From a virus: a DNA stretch of 35,971 nt. The stretch covers positions 1 through 35,971 of the IMG/VR virus record IMGVR_UViG_3300021956_000039; one strand, given 5' to 3'. Positions 1 through 8,145 of the stretch are shown piece by piece; the stretch's first letter is position 1, and the number at the start of each line of letters is the position of its first letter. The notes under the pieces were generated by a model, which saw only the letters and a list, made by a program, of their open reading frames with translations, was not told the DNA's origin and searched no databases. The position numbers and the translations under genes were made by a program.

Positions 1-756
1 GCCAATATTCGTGCCAGTGGTACCAGTAAACCTGCGCTTGAGTTCTTCACTTTCCTGCTCCTCCAAGTCTCCATTAACTACAAGAATTCCACCAGGGCGA
101 CCATCGTTTACAACAAAGTTTCTATTGTATACCTTTGAGTAATAATCAAATTCAATCGCTAGTCCTGCAGAATCAAGAGGTGTCTGTCCGCGGAATGGGT
201 CAATTGGGTGTGGGACACGAACCCACAAAACATCTTCTGCTGGAATAATTCTTTTTGGGGTATTTGGATACTCAACTGAAAATCCAGAAACAAACTTCTC
301 TGGGTCTGGTATTGGATAAACATATTGTGGTTGCAAAAGAATGAGTGCTGCAACATCACCCATGCGATTTCGTATTACTTCAACGAATGCACCCTTTGAA
401 GAAAGCAGCAACTGGGAAGAAAGCATGAACCTGAATGTGAATGCATCTTGACCAGGGTTGGCCTTGCGATTTAAAATATTTAGGATTGGGTCATCCCAGG
501 TAAGTTCACCGATTCTCCAGTCACCCTTGCGAAGGCCAATCGGAAGCGACGCAGCGTTTGCAGAAATTGCATAAACCGACTTATAAACCCAAGTAACCCT
601 ATCTAGTGCATTTTTAATTCCGCGTTCAATATCCCAGCCAGACTTGTATGGAGTGGCGGTAGCCAATTGTGAAGCCTGAGTTGGGATATAAAAACCCTTC
701 TTGTCAATAAACGCAGACTGCTGTGGCTGTGTTGAGAATGAGCGCAAGAATGCCAT
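1..756 (-). CDS. HK97-type phage portal protein, N-terminal part (cut by window edge)
   Basis: The reading frame is open from the ATG at 756 to the left edge (252 codons, no stop), so only the N-terminal half is present. The translation begins MAFLRSFSTQ and has the layout of HK97-family portals: an early segment around a WVYKSVYAISANAASLP stretch, a region with LSSKGAFVEV, a VLWVRVPHPIDPFRG segment near residue 190, and RRFTGTTGTNIG at the edge. Portals form the dodecameric ring at the capsid vertex through which the terminase pumps DNA. The start is supported by an AGAGGA ribosome site and 4-base spacing from the membrane gene upstream. Family call is confident; the rest of the head genes should lie further left. 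Confidence 0.88.
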   Translation of the reverse strand, partial: MAFLRSFSTQPQQSAFIDKKGFYIPTQASQLATATPYKSGWDIERGIKNALDRVTWVYKSVYAISANAASLPIGLRKGDWRIGELTWDDPILNILNRKANPGQDAFTFRFMLSSQLLLSSKGAFVEVIRNRMGDVAALILLQPQYVYPIPDPEKFVSGFSVEYPNTPKRIIPAEDVLWVRVPHPIDPFRGQTPLDSAGLAIEFDYYSKVYNRNFVVNDGRPGGILVVNGDLEEQESEELKRRFTGTTGTNIG

Positions 757-760
757 TTAC

Positions 761-985
761 TTATCCTCTTTCATATCCAAAAAGAATTGCGACAGAAATG
801 AAAGAAGCAGAAACCGCTATCACCCCAGCCTGATTATTAAACATAAATCCCGCTGTAACGGCAGACACAAGGCCGCCAGCAAGGGCAGACAGAGAGATTC
901 TTGCCCTCATGTCAACTCCTAGTTTTGGGGCAATAAACCATGCACTCAAAAGTGCAAGTACCGCCAGACTAAGACCTACATACAT
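761..985 (-). CDS. Small membrane protein upstream of portal
   Basis: 74 residues with an N-terminal hydrophobic segment (VGLSLAVLALLSAWFIA) and two further apolar stretches (LSALAGGLVSAVTAGFMF, GVIAVSASFISVAILFG), so two or three membrane spans. GAGGG lies 9 bases before the ATG. The stop is 4 bases before the portal start, so the two are co-translated. Size and topology would suit a holin or other phage membrane protein, but nothing in the sequence proves this. Confidence 0.75.
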   Translation of the reverse strand: MYVGLSLAVLALLSAWFIAPKLGVDMRARISLSALAGGLVSAVTAGFMFNNQAGVIAVSASFISVAILFGYERG

Positions 986-1066
986 ACTTGAACCCTCATT
1001 TGCGACCGAAACAAAATCTCATATACCAAATACTAAGTTACACTACAAATTGCCATTTTTGTTGTT

Positions 1067-1112
1067 GCGTACCACGGGCTAAGCCGTTCCCTTTAACCCG
1101 CCCGTGGCACGC
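1067..1112 (-). terminator. Hairpin after the SSB gene
   Basis: CCACGGGC (1072-1079) pairs with GCCCGTGG (1100-1107), extended by outer GCGT/ACGC. It sits just past the SSB stop on the minus strand and has no U-tract, as is common for actinobacterial terminators. A possible promoter for 985 leftward follows (TTGTAG-N17-TATATG), weakly matching consensus. Confidence 0.5.
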
Positions 1113-1125
1113 GACATTTATTGCG

Positions 1126-1560
1126 TCAGAATGGCTCTTCTTCATCAAAGAGTGGGTTTGAAGCCTGCTTTTTAGGAGCAAACTTTCCCTGAGTATTACC
1201 ATTTCCGCTAAGCGTCTTAGTGATTTCGCCTACTTGGGCTTTGCGCAATGATGGTCCGATATCCTCAGCCACAAGAACTACTTTTGACTGATTCTTTCCG
1301 TCTTTTTCCCATGTCTGCTGCTCAAGGCGACCAGTAACGATTACTCGTGTACCTTTGTCAAGGCTGGCCTCAATGTTGTCGGCCAACTCGCCCCAGGCGG
1401 TTACATCAAAGAACGAAGTTTGTTCTTCCCAATTGTCCTGCTTATCTCGCCAGCGACGGTTAACCGCAACTGAGAAATTGAGCAAGGACGAGCCTGACTT
1501 GATATTTTTCTTTTCTGGTTTGGCAGTTAAATTGCCAATGATAGTGACTGTTGAACTCAC
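1126..1560 (-). CDS. ssb: Single-stranded DNA-binding protein
   Basis: 144 residues from a GTG start. An OB-fold occupies roughly residues 1-105 (begins SSTVTIIGNLTAKPE; contains LLNFSVAVNRR, FFDVTAWGELADN and GTRVIVTGRLEQQTW). A short linker is followed by an acidic tail ending DEEEPF, the classic SSB tip that recruits replication and repair partners. The GTG at 1560 is chosen over an upstream ATG because AGGAG precedes it by 6 bases and it lies one base after the stop of the gene upstream. It coats ssDNA during phage replication. Its position among packaging genes is unusual, since SSB normally sits with replication genes. Confidence 0.93.
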   Translation of the reverse strand: MSSTVTIIGNLTAKPEKKNIKSGSSLLNFSVAVNRRWRDKQDNWEEQTSFFDVTAWGELADNIEASLDKGTRVIVTGRLEQQTWEKDGKNQSKVVLVAEDIGPSLRKAQVGEITKTLSGNGNTQGKFAPKKQASNPLFDEEEPF

Positions 1561-1561
1561 T

Positions 1562-2116
1562 TTATTCTCCTGAAGTAACTGATGCTTCCGCATCATCTTT
1601 TTTAATGTCTAACAAGAACCAACCTCTCAGCCACATGACGGCAATTATGGAATAACCACAAATGTCCAACCATGTATCCTGCACGGGTTCAAACAGAATA
1701 GGTCCGTCAAACCCTCGTAGGTTCTTGAGTCTTTCCAACTTGTCATTCATGCGAATGACAATTCCTGGAATCTCAAAACGAGCGATGTTTCCATGCCCGT
1801 ACATCTTTTGCTTTCCTAGCACTGTATGAAAAATCAAACCAGCAGAACTGGTGTGACTTTCACTTGACACAAGCGAGTACCCGTGAAGTGCAGCAACTGC
1901 AAGATTGAAGAATTGCTCTTCAAGAACTTCTTCGTCAATTTCTTTTGCGTGAAACACTGCATCAACAATTTCGTCAAACTGAAACTCAACGTATGACTGC
2001 ACAGCACTTTCATCTGGCATTGTTGCAACTTCATATGACTTGCACAAGTCAGCAATAGTATTTACAACAATCGCTGCTGCGCTATCCCAATTTCCTGGAC
2101 GAATATCTTTTCTCAT
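1562..2116 (-). CDS. Nucleotide-modification-associated (DUF1599/Nmad1-like) protein
   Basis: 184 residues starting MRKDIRPGNW; the ATG overlaps the upstream nuclease stop by 4 bases (ATGA) with AAGGGG before it. The C-terminal half shows the pattern expected of the DUF1599 family: IVIRMNDKLERLKNL, then DTWLDICGYSIIAVMWLRG. That family is associated with phage nucleotide or base metabolism and resembles MazG-like all-alpha pyrophosphohydrolases; the exact substrate is unknown. Family call is by eye and moderately sure. Confidence 0.65.
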   Translation of the reverse strand: MRKDIRPGNWDSAAAIVVNTIADLCKSYEVATMPDESAVQSYVEFQFDEIVDAVFHAKEIDEEVLEEQFFNLAVAALHGYSLVSSESHTSSAGLIFHTVLGKQKMYGHGNIARFEIPGIVIRMNDKLERLKNLRGFDGPILFEPVQDTWLDICGYSIIAVMWLRGWFLLDIKKDDAEASVTSGE

Positions 2117-2889
2117 TTCAATAACCCCTTGTGTGGAACTGGTGCAAGCATAGCCGTTTTTGACTGTCTGAATTCCCACTCAAGCGTTCGTCGCAAAGCA
2201 AGGAATGTTGCAAAAATGTCGTCGTCAATTCTTAATGGCTGATATGCCCACTTATCTGGGCGAAGCAATAGGGCGGCTCCAGCATCAATCTTTGGCATTG
2301 GTATTTCTTCATCTCCATCAAATAGAACATCAGCATTCTTGTACGCAGCAAGTTGTAGTGCAACCTTTGCAGAAATTCCAGAGCGTGTAGTCTTGAAGTC
2401 AAGAAGAATGTTCTTATTATTTATCTTGCAAATCGCATCAAGTGAACCAGCATAAACGTGAGTTACTGAAAACACTGACTTTTCAACGTGAAGCCACTCT
2501 GGCTCAAAGCGCTCAACAAAAGCATGGAATCCATTGATGTACGGAATCAGGTCATCGTCATATTTATAACTAGGGTCAAGAATAATTTGCTCAATGGCTT
2601 CGTGTACGCGCGTTCCAGTATCTGCGGCTTTATTTAATTCGCGCTCTGCTGCGCTCTTTAACCACTCAATAGCCTTGGTCTTGCCTTGGTTGGCAATCAT
2701 GTCATTGATTTCATCAATTTCATTAATGGCGGCCTCTGCGGTTATCTTGCTATTCCACTTTGGCAAGTATGGCGCTGGCAACATTCCGACAATTGATGTA
2801 ACAGATGGGGCACTAAGACCTTTGATATTCGGATGCTTATAGTGGCGCATTCCATTGATTGAAATTGTTTGTACTTTTGGATTTGTCAT
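2113..2889 (-). CDS. PD-(D/E)XK exonuclease, RecB/Cas4-like
   Basis: 258 residues. The ordered motifs of the PD-(D/E)XK superfamily are visible: GTRVHEAIE (H96), VEKSV (E136), GSLDAI (D151), LLDFKTT (D164-x-K166) and QLAAY (Q179xxxY183). This arrangement fits RecB-type nucleases and phage exonucleases acting with SSB/recombinases. The conserved cysteines of Cas4 iron-sulfur proteins are not evident, so it is not a true Cas4. It overlaps both neighbours by 4 bases, so is co-translated with the downstream Nmad-like protein and SSB, together a small DNA-metabolism cassette. Confidence 0.85.
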   Translation of the reverse strand: MTNPKVQTISINGMRHYKHPNIKGLSAPSVTSIVGMLPAPYLPKWNSKITAEAAINEIDEINDMIANQGKTKAIEWLKSAAERELNKAADTGTRVHEAIEQIILDPSYKYDDDLIPYINGFHAFVERFEPEWLHVEKSVFSVTHVYAGSLDAICKINNKNILLDFKTTRSGISAKVALQLAAYKNADVLFDGDEEIPMPKIDAGAALLLRPDKWAYQPLRIDDDIFATFLALRRTLEWEFRQSKTAMLAPVPHKGLLK

Positions 2890-3110
2890 TTGATTACCCT
2901 GTCTAGGTCAATTGTTTTATTATATTCTGTCCAGTCATCAGTGAAGCGATACACATCAACTGATTCCTTTTTGTATAGGTCTCTGCCAAGATTCATAACA
3001 AGGTATGGAGGGCATGGGTTTACAAACTCATACACTCGGCCATCATAAGAACCACCACGAAAAGTAATTTCTATGGTTTTTAGAGTTTTAGAAGATTTTT
3101 TAGATGCCAT
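2886..3110 (-). CDS. Hypothetical protein, 74 aa
   Basis: Lysine-rich N-terminus (MASKKSSKTLKTIEITFRGG) then a beta-rich segment GGSYDGRVYEFVNPCPPYLVMNLG. The stop overlaps the nuclease start (ATGA), and the start overlaps the upstream stop by one base (TAATG), so the frame is well supported by operon structure. No recognised family. Confidence 0.72.
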   Translation of the reverse strand: MASKKSSKTLKTIEITFRGGSYDGRVYEFVNPCPPYLVMNLGRDLYKKESVDVYRFTDDWTEYNKTIDLDRVIK

Positions 3111-3439
3111 TATCGTGGTTGCGCGTGCTTAACGATGTTTTCAAAATCCATGCGCATCAACTCAACATATTTTGAGAGTTTTTTTATGTATGCGGCATCC
3201 ATAACAACCGTATCTGTTTCTTTGTCAACTTCAAGCACTGAAATATGCTTTTCAATTTGAGAAAGACGCTTGTTAAGTAGATTTGTACTTGCGTTAATCT
3301 CGCGAACCACTAATGCAATGTTATTTGGGTTGAATGAAACACGCTCAATATCAATAGGAATATCTTTTTGATTGAACATATTCCCTGGGACTTGAAAAGC
3401 CCCGCTATCACCTAATGGAAATCCTGAAATTTTAGACAT
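3110..3439 (-). CDS. Hypothetical protein, 109 aa, with coiled-coil-like helix
   Basis: AGGAG precedes the ATG by 7 bases. The middle (about residues 40-75) reads VVREINASTNLLNKRLSQIEKHISVLEVDKE, a heptad-like helical pattern, followed by a second helix (AAYIKKLSKYVELMRMDFEN). No enzymatic motif. Likely oligomeric; function unknown. Confidence 0.72.
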   Translation of the reverse strand: MSKISGFPLGDSGAFQVPGNMFNQKDIPIDIERVSFNPNNIALVVREINASTNLLNKRLSQIEKHISVLEVDKETDTVVMDAAYIKKLSKYVELMRMDFENIVKHAQPR

Positions 3440-3472
3440 ATTTTCTCCTGTGTTTAATAATTATATACCCGA

Positions 3473-3697
3473 TTAGTCTGCTTTGTCAACTTTTTCTCCG
3501 TTAAGAGACATTTTCATTCCAGTAAGCACGTCAATTATCTGTTTAATGAACTCTGGATACAAGGCGATGTGAGAAATATCCTCAAAAGCGGTCAAATCTG
3601 ACAAAAGACTAATTACTTCATCAACCTGCTCTGGATTTTCAAAGTATCTCTCTGGTCTTGGCTTATAAGTGAGGTCTTTTTGCTCTTCATTTTCCAC
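3473..3697 (-). CDS. Hypothetical protein, 74 aa (GTG start preferred)
   Basis: Acidic helical protein (VENEEQKDLTYKPRPERYF..). The frame extends upstream to 3796, but only the GTG at 3697 has a good ribosome site (TTGGAG, 6-base spacing), and that start overlaps the end of the upstream gene by just 11 bases. An ATG at 3730 is the alternative. A 30-base gap follows before the 3439 start. No recognised family. Confidence 0.6.
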   Translation of the reverse strand: MENEEQKDLTYKPRPERYFENPEQVDEVISLLSDLTAFEDISHIALYPEFIKQIIDVLTGMKMSLNGEKVDKAD

Positions 3698-4112
3698 TTT
3701 TTGCTCCAATTTTGTTAATTCCGATGCCATTTTCGTAAGCAATTCGGTTTCTGCGTGAAACTTCCTTGCTGTCACGCTTCTGGCGCGCTTCAGCAATCTC
3801 GTGCAACTTTAGTTCGCCTCTTGGGGTTATCTGGAAATGGTCAACTCCATTTATTACTCGGTGATAGAGGTAGTCACAGACAACCAAAAACTCAAAACAT
3901 TCACCAGATGAACGACGCATGTTGTAGTTATCCAAGTGGAAATTGACCCAGTCGTCCCACTTAAATGCCTTTTTCTTAAATTTTGCGTACAACAACACCC
4001 TGTGAGTTGCACCGTGGTACTTGATTGTTCCAGCGCCAACTTTTTTCAATGCTTCTTTGCGTAATTTTTCTAAGTTTTTACCAGTTGGAATTGTTGTTCT
4101 TGGACTTGCCAT
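3687..4112 (-). CDS. Hypothetical basic protein, 141 aa
   Basis: Start chosen at MASPRTTIPTG (4112) because AAGGAAAACA precedes it; further upstream ATGs lack such a site. N-terminal half is lysine-rich (GKNLEKLRKEALKKVGAG), the middle has KAFKWDDWVNFHLDNYNMRRSSGECFEFLVVCDYL, and the C-terminal part RGELKLHEIAEARQKRDSKEVSRRNR resembles a helical nucleic-acid-binding tail. A role in DNA binding is only an inference. Confidence 0.68.
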   Translation of the reverse strand: MASPRTTIPTGKNLEKLRKEALKKVGAGTIKYHGATHRVLLYAKFKKKAFKWDDWVNFHLDNYNMRRSSGECFEFLVVCDYLYHRVINGVDHFQITPRGELKLHEIAEARQKRDSKEVSRRNRIAYENGIGINKIGAKSGK

Positions 4113-4123
4113 TGTTTTCCTTG

Positions 4124-4288
4124 TTATGTTGTGTGTTTTTTGCACTTTGGACATGTTACTAACATTCTTGAAAGACTTGTCTTGATGGTGTCGCGAATCA
4201 GTATTCCGCATGCGGTGATACTAAACGACTCATGGCTTGCCTCTGTTCTTTCAACTTCCTCAAAGTGCCTGAGATGAATATCGCTCAT
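4124..4288 (-). CDS. Small protein with C-terminal CxxC, 54 aa
   Basis: Frame from ATG 4288 to TAA 4124: begins MSDIHLRHFEEVERTEASHE and ends LVTCPKCKKHTT. The terminal CPKCKKH could be half a zinc site. It fits exactly between the lysin stop (12 bases upstream) and the next ribosome site. No strong Shine-Dalgarno, so confidence is moderate. Confidence 0.5.
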   Translation of the reverse strand: MSDIHLRHFEEVERTEASHESFSITACGILIRDTIKTSLSRMLVTCPKCKKHTT

Positions 4289-4300
4289 GCACTAAGAGTA

Positions 4301-5005
4301 TCAGATTTTGTAAACTCTCCAGTTCCCAAGTTTGCCCTGTGAGTAATCCATGATGTACTTGGCGACCATTACATTGCACATCGGGTCTTTGAGCCCTTGC
4401 ATATGATTCTTGCTTGCATCTTCACCACAAACCTTTTCGGTTACTGACTGCCAACTGCTATTAATCTGCAGGAGGCCAGTATCGTACGACTTGTCCTTAT
4501 TTAGATGATATGTCATCACTCCGTTTTTCCAAGTTGCGTTCTGTGACTCTGGATTACAATGGCTTTCACGGAATGCAATGTATGAAAATACATCAACTGG
4601 CTCAAGTCCAACTTGCTTGAATAATGGCTCCCATTGTGGGCAACGCTGACTCTGGTCTCCAGGAATGTTGTACATAGGAATGTTCTTTGGTACACCATTG
4701 GTTGCTAGTCCACGGACTTGAAGAGCCTTGATATGTTCCCTACGGGTAATTTTCCCATAGACACCATCAACTCTCACTGTGCCAATTGCCTTCTGGAGTT
4801 CCTTGACCCGTGGGCCAGTCTCATTCATTGAGAATTCCTGCTCCAAGATTGTTGGAGTCTTGGCATCTGCATGAAGCGCCAAAGATGCCGATTGGGTTAC
4901 TTGAGCCTTGGGCTCACTCATTGAGTTGGCTACCTGGTTTCCTGTCCAACCGAACAGTGCGGTCAGCCAGATTGTGAATGTGGCAATTACGGGTCTGGTT
5001 ATCAA
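4301..5005 (-). CDS. Secreted/membrane-anchored lysozyme- or transglycosylase-like lysin with PG-binding domain
   Basis: 234 residues: an N-terminal hydrophobic signal or signal-anchor (about 1-24, VIATFTIWLTALFGW), a peptidoglycan-binding-type repeat at about 62-100 (GPRVKELQKAIGTVRVDGVYGKITRRE), then an SLT/lysozyme-like domain from about 125. The latter has FRESHCNPE (E147 as candidate catalytic acid) and DTGLLQINSSW (175-185), hallmark positions of the goose-type/SLT fold. The signal implies it can cross or sit in the membrane by itself. It lies between HNH and small unknown genes, 10 bases after the HNH stop. It degrades host peptidoglycan, either in lysis or entry; lysis is more likely from position. 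Confidence 0.82.
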   Translation of the reverse strand: MITRPVIATFTIWLTALFGWTGNQVANSMSEPKAQVTQSASLALHADAKTPTILEQEFSMNETGPRVKELQKAIGTVRVDGVYGKITRREHIKALQVRGLATNGVPKNIPMYNIPGDQSQRCPQWEPLFKQVGLEPVDVFSYIAFRESHCNPESQNATWKNGVMTYHLNKDKSYDTGLLQINSSWQSVTEKVCGEDASKNHMQGLKDPMCNVMVAKYIMDYSQGKLGNWRVYKI

Positions 5006-5014
5006 TAGTCTCTC

Positions 5015-5482
5015 CTATCGTCGGCCCTCCTTCGGTGGCAAAGACTTAGTAAGACCAAGTCTCTCCGCCTCGGCGGGGTTGTCATGTTTCCAGCGGTGGT
5101 GCGTACGGCACAACACTTGGCAGTTATTCGGGTCTAAGTAGTCTCCTCCGCGACCTCGTGGTATAACTTCGTCCACATCTAGTGGACCTGAACATGTCAA
5201 ATATGTTACCAAAAATTTCGCCTGACACAACCCCATATCGCGTTCAAGGACTATACGACGGACTTCTGACCGTTGTGCCGCTTGGCTTTTAACCTTTTTA
5301 GAAATTTTAGAAATCTTTTTATTATTTTGTTTTATCTTTGTTTTTCGTAGAAGTGGTGCAGATTTATCTCCGCATTGTTTTATTCTCAACTTTCCATCAG
5401 TTGATTCTTTGAGTGTTCCAAATACTGGACACCCACTCACTCCACATTTATTTTTGTCTCCTTCGCAATATCCCTTACTCAT
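5015..5482 (-). CDS. HNH endonuclease
   Basis: 155 residues. N-terminal cysteine cluster (YCEGDKNKCGVSGC), a strongly basic linker (about 43-75), then an HNH domain: C86 and C97, VDEVIPRGRGG (103-113), DPNNCQVLCRTHHRWKH (118-133). The CxxxC and RTHH..H match zinc/metal-binding HNH proteins; the usual first His is replaced by VDE, a variant seen in phage HNH proteins. HNH nucleases next to terminase genes assist DNA packaging in several phages. The ATG overlaps TerL by 4 bases... its own start lies within the TerL stop (ATGA), so it is translationally coupled. Confidence 0.9.
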   Translation of the reverse strand: MSKGYCEGDKNKCGVSGCPVFGTLKESTDGKLRIKQCGDKSAPLLRKTKIKQNNKKISKISKKVKSQAAQRSEVRRIVLERDMGLCQAKFLVTYLTCSGPLDVDEVIPRGRGGDYLDPNNCQVLCRTHHRWKHDNPAEAERLGLTKSLPPKEGRR

Positions 5483-6804
5483 ACGATGATGCGAACAGTT
5501 CCTTTTTTCTTTCCAACAAGTGCCTGAATTGCGCCAGCAACTGCGTCAACTTGGTCATCGTGAGCACCATAAGGAAACACTTCGCACTCGTCAAGTAGTG
5601 GGGTATTCCAACCTGCGCGAACGAGCATGACGTTTCCTGCTTCACTGGCCGCCGAGAACACCAAAGCCCTATCTCGCTTTGAAGAACTTGACTTAGATGG
5701 TCTGAAGTTAAAACCTTGCAAAACAGTGCGGGCGTAATGGTCAATTACGTTTACTCCAGAAGAACCTGGTTCTTGTTCCATCACAATTGCAGTAGAGATT
5801 CCGTCTTGGCTTGCAACTTGAAGAATCTTTTGCTCAACTTCATACGGTGTTCCACGCATTCTTTGAATATCAAGAATGAAGTATCTTCCATCTTTCATTC
5901 CGACTAATGCGCCTACCGTGTAGTCAGGGTCGTTAGAGCGATTTTTTGCAGTTGCTGCCAAGTCCCAATAGCGAATCTTTGACATTCCATCTGGAAGATT
6001 CCCCGTGATGTTGAACCATTCGCGCTTAAACATTCCGCCCTCTTCACGAATCTCCCAGTTGCCTTCAAGTAGTCGTGCGCGTTCAACTGCATCAAGTTCA
6101 TTAAGACCTTTGATGTACGCTTCAGCATCAAGAGAAGGGTTATCTGAAATGCGCGCTGGCATAAACTTTCTCTCTGGATTTCTATCTAATAAGAATCGTT
6201 CATAGACCCAGTTATTTCCTGGACCTCCAGGGTTTGTTGCTGCTCTTGTGCGCAGTGGAATATCTGCTGCGCTTAGTCCACATGTTGGACAGCGTGGAAG
6301 GTCTGGAGAAGGTGATGGTTTACGAACACGAGAGAATCCGACATAACGATAAACACGGTCAGTTTTCCACTGTGTTAACTCGTCTACTCCCACAAAGTGA
6401 TACGCAAACGACTGAAACTTATATCGGTCTTCATCTCGTTCACAGTGGTCAAATGTCAAAGTCGCGCCAGATGGAAATGTCCATCGCTTATTAGTCGCAA
6501 CATAGTGTGCGCCAGTATTAGAAAGCCAAGCATTAGTGCGGTCAAGGAATCCGTCTGGACCAGACAACTGCGGATAAGTTTGACGCACTAAGAGAGCCGA
6601 ATATCCAGGGACACAGATGTACTGAAGTGCAGACATCAACAAAGTATCTGACTTTCCTCCACCTGCAGCGCCACCATAGAGTGCTTCTCGTGTTGTCGTC
6701 CAAGTAAGAAATGCTTGTTGTTTAGGGTGCATAGTGTGTGGGAACTTAAACCCACATGGCTGTTTCCAGTCAGTAAGAGCAGACAATGCGTCTTTACTGC
6801 TCAT
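5479..6804 (-). CDS. terL: Terminase large subunit
   Basis: 441 residues with both motor and nuclease halves. ATPase: Walker A GGAAGGGKSD (44-53), Walker B HFVGVDE (136-142), coupling motif RAATNPGG (187-194). RNase-H-like nuclease: YWDLAA (D281), VMEQEPG (E343/E345), and DDQVDA (416-421). A CPTC pair at 172/175 lies in an insert between Walker B and the coupling motif. It cuts and translocates concatemeric DNA into the prohead through the portal. Start overlaps TerS by 11 bases; length is typical. Confidence 0.97.
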   Translation of the reverse strand: MSSKDALSALTDWKQPCGFKFPHTMHPKQQAFLTWTTTREALYGGAAGGGKSDTLLMSALQYICVPGYSALLVRQTYPQLSGPDGFLDRTNAWLSNTGAHYVATNKRWTFPSGATLTFDHCERDEDRYKFQSFAYHFVGVDELTQWKTDRVYRYVGFSRVRKPSPSPDLPRCPTCGLSAADIPLRTRAATNPGGPGNNWVYERFLLDRNPERKFMPARISDNPSLDAEAYIKGLNELDAVERARLLEGNWEIREEGGMFKREWFNITGNLPDGMSKIRYWDLAATAKNRSNDPDYTVGALVGMKDGRYFILDIQRMRGTPYEVEQKILQVASQDGISTAIVMEQEPGSSGVNVIDHYARTVLQGFNFRPSKSSSSKRDRALVFSAASEAGNVMLVRAGWNTPLLDECEVFPYGAHDDQVDAVAGAIQALVGKKKGTVRIIV

Positions 6805-7399
6805 CTATTACCTCTGCATCAATTACATCTGCATCTTTGTCGCCATCCCAAGCGCCAAGAACATTTGGTGGTAAATCTCCCGCTTCAACAAGTGCTTCAA
6901 GAATTGCCCTCTTACGGTCTTCATCTTCTTGCAGTGTTAGTTGTTTAGGTGGCTCAGCAACACTCATACCAAGTCCGCCACTTACTTCTACCTTGACGGT
7001 ATTAGAATCTCCCCACTCTTGAGGCCAGCGACGAGCGAGGAATCTTTCAGCGGCTTTCCAGTCGCCTGCTCGTGCTTCTTTAAACCATGAAAGAACAAGT
7101 GCACCCATTGATTCAGATTCTGCTTTAACCATGCTCTGAACAAACTCAAGGTATGGCTTTTCTTTTGGATTTGGTTCTGCGCCATTTTCAATACTTGTTT
7201 GTTCTGCAATTCCGCGCGACACCCATCCAGATACTGTTGACCTACCAATTCCAGCAGCCTCTGCAGCGCGCGACGCAGTCATTCCAGCGCGAATCAAATC
7301 AATAATTACAGGACCTGTGATTTCGCATGCAGAAACAAGTTCTCCACCAATCTTTCGGTGCCTCATATTATTTCGGGGAATTTTTGGCTTCTCTGTCAT
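6794..7399 (-). CDS. terS: Terminase small subunit (DNA-binding)
   Basis: 201 residues from MTEKPKIPRN; this ATG overlaps the upstream stop by 4 bases and is preferred to a start 24 bases upstream. A helix-turn-helix is clear at about residues 30-63 (IIDLIRAGMTASRAAEAAGIGRSTVSGWVSRG), followed by helical segments with FKEARAGDWKAAERFLARRWPQEWG, a pattern common in phage small terminases. The tail is acidic. Recognises the packaging site and loads TerL. Confidence 0.88.
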   Translation of the reverse strand: MTEKPKIPRNNMRHRKIGGELVSACEITGPVIIDLIRAGMTASRAAEAAGIGRSTVSGWVSRGIAEQTSIENGAEPNPKEKPYLEFVQSMVKAESESMGALVLSWFKEARAGDWKAAERFLARRWPQEWGDSNTVKVEVSGGLGMSVAEPPKQLTLQEDEDRKRAILEALVEAGDLPPNVLGAWDGDKDADVIDAEVIDEQ

Positions 7400-7647
7400 T
7401 TTGTCTTTTGCAGGTAAATGCAATCCTTCTGTCTAGGAATATGTGTCTTCACTTTTACTTTGTGTCGTGCCGCAGCCATATAGATACATGAGCGGAACGA
7501 TAAAACCTCTACATGAAAATCCTCGTCTTGTTTTAGACACCAGATTCCACCATCAAACCATTCATTCCACGGATACTTTTCTTCAGTAATCCTTTTTGGA
7601 AATGTCAAACCATCTCGCAATCTCTTGCGTGGTCCACTATGTGTCAC
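7396..7647 (-). CDS. Hypothetical phage protein, 83 aa
   Basis: GTG start at 7647 overlaps the upstream stop (GTGA) and has GGAGG 7 bases before it. Sequence includes FPKRITEEKYPWNEWFDGGIWCL and SFRSCIYMAAARHKVKVKTHI. The 'YPW..W.DG..W' block with a following 'AA.RH...V' reads like a conserved small actinophage protein often near terminase genes, but no function is known to me. Confidence 0.72.
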   Translation of the reverse strand: MTHSGPRKRLRDGLTFPKRITEEKYPWNEWFDGGIWCLKQDEDFHVEVLSFRSCIYMAAARHKVKVKTHIPRQKDCIYLQKTK

Positions 7648-7964
7648 TTTAATTCCTCCCCTGGATTTTCTTCCAACCACTGGTTAATCGCATCTTCCAA
7701 TAACTCATCATCGTTCTTGACTTTTTTAATCAATTCGCCAACCCACCATTTTGAGTATCCGCATGCTCTGCCAATCTCTAACATAGTCCCTTTTCCAGTT
7801 CGCCAAATGTTAAAGATGTCATTTCGTAATCTTTGTTCAGAAATCTCTGCTTGTCGTCGCAAAGTATCTACAGCAAGTTTTCGTCTTTGCAGACGTAGTC
7901 TGCTTTCCTCATCCATCTTTGCTGGACCAGGTTTCTTAGGCATCTTGCTTACTTTCTCAGCCAC
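7644..7964 (-). CDS. Helix-turn-helix protein at head of packaging operon
   Basis: 106 residues from a GTG that has TTGGAG 6 bases upstream. Basic helix (PKKPGPAKMDEESRLRLQRRKLAVDTLRRQAEISEQRL) then an HTH-like segment GTMLEIGRACGYSKWWVGELIKKVKND and an acidic tail. First gene of the leftward operon, so it could be a regulator or a second packaging-site binder; which one is not shown by sequence. Confidence 0.7.
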   Translation of the reverse strand: MAEKVSKMPKKPGPAKMDEESRLRLQRRKLAVDTLRRQAEISEQRLRNDIFNIWRTGKGTMLEIGRACGYSKWWVGELIKKVKNDDELLEDAINQWLEENPGEELK

Positions 7965-7976
7965 CGTGTACTCCAA

Positions 7977-8145
7977 AAAAGATTTTTTTCATTTTTCCCA
8001 TCTTGTATAATTCACCTATTCGGCCCCATTTGGTTTTAAATATAAAAGGGGCTTTTACTAGATACCCCCCCTTCCAAAAACCGACACCCTGTTTTTGGGA
8101 TAGCAAAGCCAACACCTTGCCTAATGCTTATTGTTTTATCTTTAG
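7977..8145. other. Intergenic region with two hairpins
   Basis: CCAAAAA/TTTTTGG (8077-8101) encloses a 10-base loop, and GGCCCC/GGGGC(TTTT) pairs around 8020-8056 with T-run on the plus strand. Lies between the stop of 8146-8349 and the start of the leftward operon, so it likely holds the terminator of the former and the promoter of the latter; no good -35/-10 pair was found. Confidence 0.4.

Noticed and set aside
2113-2889. True Cas4 protein
   Set aside because: Nuclease motifs fit, but the iron-sulfur cysteines are lacking and there is no CRISPR context.
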